From: Ectopseudomonas khazarica
Lineage (GTDB): Bacteria > Pseudomonadota > Gammaproteobacteria > Pseudomonadales > Pseudomonadaceae
Assembly: GCF_004521985.1 (NCBI RefSeq)
Contig: NZ_SBHZ01000014.1
Location: 62,001-126,000, forward strand
DNA: 64,000 bases
Direction of reading: 5' to 3'
In this document: piece by piece, positions 59,975-64,000 of the stretch
Layout: each line of letters opens with the position of its first letter
How positions within the stretch are numbered: the stretch's first letter is position 1
Notes under the pieces: generated by a model
The model's input: the letters and a program-made list of their open reading frames with translations, nothing else
Told to the model about the DNA's origin: nothing
The model's database searches: none
Translations under genes and position numbers: made by a program

Positions 59975-61342
59975 ATGCAGTCTGCCCACAAGGATTTCAC
60001 TCTAGCGCCAAGGGCCAGCGGCCGCGTTTCCTGGTGGGAAAGCTGCCTGCTGACGCTCCTGGCCCTCGGTTTCGGCTACTGGCTGTCGCCGGCGGACCCG
60101 CTGCTCGTGGCAGCGTCGTTCCCCTGGATGATCCTGGTGCCGATACTGCTCGGCGTTCGCTACGGATTCCTCCAGGGGCTGTTCAGTGCGGCGCTGCTGA
60201 TCGCGGCGCTGTTCGTGCTGCGCATCGCGGGGAACGAGCTGTACGCGGATACGCCAGCCTCCTTCATCGTCGGCATGCTGCTGTGCAGCATGCTGGTCGG
60301 CGAATTCCGCGACATCTGGGAACGCCGTCTGGAGCGTCTGAGCCTGGCCAACGAATACCGCCAGCTGCGCCTCGACGAGTTCACCCGTTCCCACCACATC
60401 CTGCGCATTTCCCACGACCGCCTGGAACAGCGGGTGGCCGGCAACGACCAGAGCCTGCGCAGCTCGCTGCTCAGCCTGCGCCAGCAACTGCGTGCGCTGC
60501 CGGGGGATCACGATGCGCTGAAGACGCTGGCCGATTCGGTGCTGTCGCTGCTCGGCCAGTACGGCTCGCTGCGGGTCGCGGGACTGTACCGGGTCATCGA
60601 CAACCAGCGTATCGCCCAGCAGCCGCTGGCCGTGCTGGGGGAGATGGGCGAGCTCAAGGGCAACGACATCCTGCTGAAGCAGTGCCTGGAGCGTGGCGAG
60701 CTGGTCAGCGTGCGTTCCGACGTGCTCGATCGTGGAGAGGGCGGGCGCCATTCGATGTTGCAGGCCTGTGTGCCGCTGATCGACACCGAGGAGCGCATCC
60801 TGGCCGTGCTGGCCATTCAGCAGATGCCGTTCTTCATGTTCCATGAGCGCAGCTTCAGCCTGCTGGCCATTCTCGCCGGGCACATCGCCGACCTGCTGAT
60901 GAGTGATGCGCAGGCCCTGCAGCTGCCGGATGCCGATGCCCAGCAGTATTCGCAGCTGCTCAAGCGCTCGCTCAGCGATGCGCGCGATCATGGCCTGCCG
61001 GCCAGCCTCTTCGCCTTCGAGCTGGCGGAGGACAACGGCGAGGAGGTCCAGCGTCTGCTGGAGAGCAGCCAGCGTGGTCTTGACGTGCAACTGAAGGTCA
61101 TCAACGGGCGCGGCAGTCGCCTGGTGCTGGTCCTCCTGCCGCTGACGTCGGGCGAGGGCTCCAAGGGCTATCTGGTGCGTCTGAAGCAACTCTTCGCCGA
61201 GCGCTTCGGCCAGGGTCGCGAGCTGGAATCACTGGGTGTGCAGACCCATCGATTCCTCTTCGAAGGCGGCGACGAGCGCGATGCGCTGCGGCACTTCCTG
61301 TTCAACGAGTGTGCCCTGAATGATCAGCAAGTGGCTGTTTAG
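59975..61342 (+). CDS. pelD: PelD: inner-membrane c-di-GMP receptor
   Basis: 455 residues: four N-terminal membrane helices (about 20-110), a coiled linker, a GAF domain (about 175-310) and a degenerate GGDEF domain lacking the active-site motif. R367 and D370 (RGLD) fall exactly at the residue numbers of the RxxD c-di-GMP site of P. aeruginosa PelD. Binding of c-di-GMP activates Pel polymerisation after translation. It overlaps pelE by 23 bases. Confidence 0.95.
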   Translation: MQSAHKDFTLAPRASGRVSWWESCLLTLLALGFGYWLSPADPLLVAASFPWMILVPILLGVRYGFLQGLFSAALLIAALFVLRIAGNELYADTPASFIVGMLLCSMLVGEFRDIWERRLERLSLANEYRQLRLDEFTRSHHILRISHDRLEQRVAGNDQSLRSSLLSLRQQLRALPGDHDALKTLADSVLSLLGQYGSLRVAGLYRVIDNQRIAQQPLAVLGEMGELKGNDILLKQCLERGELVSVRSDVLDRGEGGRHSMLQACVPLIDTEERILAVLAIQQMPFFMFHERSFSLLAILAGHIADLLMSDAQALQLPDADAQQYSQLLKRSLSDARDHGLPASLFAFELAEDNGEEVQRLLESSQRGLDVQLKVINGRGSRLVLVLLPLTSGEGSKGYLVRLKQLFAERFGQGRELESLGVQTHRFLFEGGDERDALRHFLFNECALNDQQVAV

Positions 61343-62309
61343 CGGCGCCGCGCTGCTCGAACTGGGCAGCTGGGCCAGTGCGGTCAGCGACCTGCCGGCA
61401 CACCAGGCAGCGTTGCTGTATGCCTCCGCGCATGGCCTGGGCAGCGCCATGCTGACCGCCGGCATCTGGCTGCTGCTGCCACGCCGCTATCGCTTCCCGC
61501 TGCCGTGGAGCCCGCTGTTCATCTTCAGCCTGTCGTTCTTCATTCCGCTGATCGGCATGATCGGCGTCGCCCTGGCGCTGTTCCCCGCGCTCTACCTGCC
61601 GCGCAAGCGCAAGGTCCAGCCCTGGGAAGCGACGGCGGTGCCCGAGCTGCCGTTCCGCCCACGGGAGCGCACGCGCGAACTGATGTTCAGCGATGGCGGC
61701 CTGCAGGACGTGCTGCGCCACGCGCCGGACCCGGACCAGCGCCTGACGGCGATCTTCGCCACGCGGCGCATGCGCAGCAAGGAAGCCATCCCGATTCTCA
61801 AGCTGGCCCTGCGCGACCCCTCCGATGACGTGCGCCTGCTGGCCTACTCGATGCTCGACCAGCGCGAGAGCCGCATCAACCAGCGCATCGAACAGGCGCT
61901 GGCGAGCATGGAAAAGACCAAGGCCGAGCGCAAGTTCGCCCTGCATGGCCAGCTGGCGCGCTGGTACTGGGAGCTGGCCTACGTCGGCCTGGCCCAGGGC
62001 AGCGTGCTCGAGCACGTGCTGCAGCAGGCCTGGAGCCATGTCGGTACGGCGCTGCAGGGCGAGCCGAGTGGCGAGCTGCATCTGCTGGCCGGGCGTATCG
62101 CCATGGAACTGGGCAACCTGGACGAAGCCTCGTCCCAGTTCGAGCAGGCGGCGCAGACCGGCACGGGCGCAGCGCAGCTGGCGCCCTACCAGGCCGAGAT
62201 CGCCTTCCGTCGGCAACGCTACGACGAAATCCCGCAGATGCTGGCCAGCATGCCGGCTGACATGTTGCAACGCCCCCCCTTCGCGGCATTGGCAAAATAC
62301 TGGCTATGA
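61320..62309 (+). CDS. pelE: PelE inner-membrane TPR protein
   Basis: 329 residues: two membrane helices (about 35-55 and 60-85, SPLFIFSLSFFIPLIGMIGV) followed by a helical-repeat cytoplasmic part (DPDQRLTAIFATRRMRSKEA, GNLDEASSQFEQAAQ). PelE joins PelD, PelF and PelG in the synthase complex. Its start overlaps pelD, and its stop overlaps pelF in ATGA. Confidence 0.93.
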   Translation: MISKWLFSGAALLELGSWASAVSDLPAHQAALLYASAHGLGSAMLTAGIWLLLPRRYRFPLPWSPLFIFSLSFFIPLIGMIGVALALFPALYLPRKRKVQPWEATAVPELPFRPRERTRELMFSDGGLQDVLRHAPDPDQRLTAIFATRRMRSKEAIPILKLALRDPSDDVRLLAYSMLDQRESRINQRIEQALASMEKTKAERKFALHGQLARWYWELAYVGLAQGSVLEHVLQQAWSHVGTALQGEPSGELHLLAGRIAMELGNLDEASSQFEQAAQTGTGAAQLAPYQAEIAFRRQRYDEIPQMLASMPADMLQRPPFAALAKYWL

Positions 62310-63832
62310 GTGAGAAAACCACCGTTCCCGACGTGCGGAACGTCGATATCTGCCTGCTGCTCGAGGGTACCTGGCCGTACGTGCGCGGCGGTGTCTCCAG
62401 CTGGATCAACCAGCTGATCCTGGGCCTGCCCGAGCTGACCTTCTCGGTGCTGTTCATCGGCGGCCAGAAGGAGGCCTACGGCAAGCGGCACTACGCGATT
62501 CCGGACAATGTCGTGCACATCCAGGAGCACTTCCTCGAGGACGCCTGGAGCGCCATGCCCGCGACCAGCTCGCGGGCGACGCCGGAGCTCGCCGAGCTGA
62601 TGATGGACGTGCACCGCTTCCTGCATTACCCGGAAGAACCGGGCAGCGAGCAGGGCGATGCCTTCGTCGACACCCTGGCGGTGGGGCGCATCGGCCGCGA
62701 GGCGTTCATGCAGAGCCGCGCCAGCTGGGACGCCATGGTCGATGGCTACACCCAGCACTGCGCCGACCCCTCGTTCGTCAACTACTTCTGGACGCTGCGC
62801 TCGATGCAGGCGCCGCTGTTCATGCTCGCCGAGGTGTCCCGGAGCCTGCCGCGGGCGCGCATGCTGCACTCCATCTCGACCGGCTACGCCGGCCTGCTCG
62901 GTAGCGTGCTGCAGCGCCGCTGGGGTTGCCACTACCTGCTCAGCGAGCACGGCATCTACACCAAGGAGCGCAAGATCGACCTGGCCCAGGCAGGCTGGAT
63001 CGCCGAGAGCCCGGACGAGCGCCTGAGCACTGGCCTGGATGCGGAAGTCAGCTATATCCGCCGCCTGTGGATCCGCTTCTTCGAGCGCATCGGCCTGATC
63101 ACCTATCGCTCGGCGCATTCGATCATCGCCCTGTACGAAGGCAATCGCCTGCGCCAGGTCAGCGATGGGGCGCCGGCCGAGCGTACCCGGGTGATTCCCA
63201 ACGGTATCGACCTCGACAGCTGGGACCAGGCGCTGGCCAGCCGTCCCGAGGGCGTACCGGCGGTGGCGGGGCTGGTCGGGCGCGTGGTGCCGATCAAGGA
63301 CGTCAAGACCTTCATCCGCGCCATCCGTGGCGTGGTCAGTGTCATTCCGGAGGCCGAGGGCTGGATCGTCGGCCCGGAAGAGGAAGACCCCGACTACGCC
63401 GCCGAATGCCACAGCCTGGTGGCGAGTCTCGGCCTGCAGGACAAGGTGCGTTTTCTCGGTTTCCGCCAGGTGCGCGAGGTCGTCCCGCAGCTGGGCGTGA
63501 TGGTCCTGACCTCGATCAGCGAGGCGCAGCCGCTGGTGGTGCTGGAGGCCTGGGCGGCCGGTACGCCGGTGGTGACCAGCGACGTCGGCTCCTGTCGCGA
63601 GCTGGTCGAGGGCTTCAGCGAGGAGGATCGCCAGCTCGGCACGGCTGGCGAGGTGGTGGCGATCGCCGACCCCCAGGCCACCTCGCGGGCGATCCTCTCC
63701 CTGCTACGCGATCCGCAGCGCTGGCATGCCGCCCAGGCGGTGGGCCTCGAACGCGTGCGGCGCTACTACACCGAAGAACTGATGCTCGCCCGTTACCGCG
63801 AGCTGTACCGCGAAGGCACGGAGAGCGCGTAG
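62306..63832 (+). CDS. pelF: PelF glycosyltransferase (GT4)
   Basis: 508 residues, soluble. The N-terminal domain begins with LLEGTWPYVRGGVSSWINQL; the C-terminal Rossmann domain contains NGIDLDSW, LVGRVVPIKDVKTFIRAIRG and the ExE motif in SISEAQPLVVLEAWAAGTPV. It polymerises Pel from UDP-sugars. Ends immediately before pelG. Confidence 0.95.
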   Translation: MSEKTTVPDVRNVDICLLLEGTWPYVRGGVSSWINQLILGLPELTFSVLFIGGQKEAYGKRHYAIPDNVVHIQEHFLEDAWSAMPATSSRATPELAELMMDVHRFLHYPEEPGSEQGDAFVDTLAVGRIGREAFMQSRASWDAMVDGYTQHCADPSFVNYFWTLRSMQAPLFMLAEVSRSLPRARMLHSISTGYAGLLGSVLQRRWGCHYLLSEHGIYTKERKIDLAQAGWIAESPDERLSTGLDAEVSYIRRLWIRFFERIGLITYRSAHSIIALYEGNRLRQVSDGAPAERTRVIPNGIDLDSWDQALASRPEGVPAVAGLVGRVVPIKDVKTFIRAIRGVVSVIPEAEGWIVGPEEEDPDYAAECHSLVASLGLQDKVRFLGFRQVREVVPQLGVMVLTSISEAQPLVVLEAWAAGTPVVTSDVGSCRELVEGFSEEDRQLGTAGEVVAIADPQATSRAILSLLRDPQRWHAAQAVGLERVRRYYTEELMLARYRELYREGTESA

Positions 63833-64000
63833 ATGGCCGGCATAGGTTTTGAACTGAGGAAGATCCTCTCCAAGGACTCCTACACCTCGACGATGCGCGC
63901 CTACCTGTATGCCGGCCTGATCAGCTCCGGCCCCTGGGTGCTGTCGATCATCAGCGTGATGCTCATCGGTGTGCTGAGCCTGGGGGCGGTGCTGCCGGAA
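63833..64000 (+). CDS. pelG: PelG inner-membrane protein, 5' part
   Basis: Only 56 codons lie in the window. They start at ATG 63833, overlapping no base with the pelF stop. AGIGFELRKILSKDSY opens the typical PelG sequence, followed by a first membrane helix (SSGPWVLSIISVMLIGVLSL). PelG is the multi-helix transport component of the Pel synthase. Confidence 0.9.
   Translation, partial: MAGIGFELRKILSKDSYTSTMRAYLYAGLISSGPWVLSIISVMLIGVLSLGAVLPE

Noticed and set aside
1..64000. CRISPR arrays, prophage, integrase or tRNA attachment sites
   Set aside because: No regularly spaced repeats, phage genes, recombinases or tRNA-like cloverleafs were found on either strand.

Overview
The window is high-GC DNA from a gammaproteobacterium, almost certainly Pseudomonas in the broad sense. 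The pst/phoU block followed by a REC-domain regulator and an M23 peptidase, the glc cluster beside a rubredoxin, the mdc malonate cluster with mdcR, and a complete pel operon are all Pseudomonas-type gene sets. Species cannot be fixed from the sequence. There are no tRNA, rRNA, CRISPR, integrase or transposase genes.

Layout. 1-1.0 kb: the end of a BON-domain gene and a DUF2383-type four-helix protein. 1.1-10.4 kb: high-affinity phosphate uptake (pstS, pstC, pstA, pstB, phoU) with Pho boxes before pstS and pstC and REP-like elements between genes, then a response regulator and an M23 peptidase. 10.7-19.5 kb: lateral-type flagellar block A (fliD, fliS, fliT, fliK, fliL, sigma-28, motA, motB; on the other strand a ToxR-like membrane regulator with a small partner, and a flagellin). 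19.7-29.6 kb: rubredoxin, then a glycolate operon in the order glcDEFGBA with divergent glcC and two palindromic operators. 29.7-41.2 kb: flagellar block B (divergent flgA; flgBCDEFGHIJKL; a LafW-like gene). 41.5-43.4 kb: a PilJ-N sensor-like secreted protein and a PAS-GGDEF diguanylate cyclase. 43.5-51.8 kb: the malonate decarboxylase cluster mdcABCDEGH with transporter genes madL/madM and mdcR. 52.0-52.6 kb: a glutathione S-transferase. 53.1-64.0 kb: the Pel polysaccharide operon pelABCDEF and the start of pelG.

The most notable feature is the second (lateral-type) flagellum. Its gene order matches the laf systems of Vibrio parahaemolyticus, Aeromonas and the E. coli Flag-2 locus, but it is cut in two by the glycolate operon. 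It has three good sigma-54 promoters (before fliD, lafZ and flgB). It lacks flgM, flgN, the export and switch genes (fliE-J, fliM-R, flhAB) and a lafK- or flhDC-type master regulator within the window. Its FlgJ carries an SLT-type lytic transglycosylase domain instead of the usual glucosaminidase. The window also holds c-di-GMP-related genes: a diguanylate cyclase with an I-site, PelD with its R367/D370 receptor motif, and a degenerate PilZ-like regulator. It thus holds genes for surface motility, biofilm matrix, phosphate scavenging and use of C2/C3 acids.
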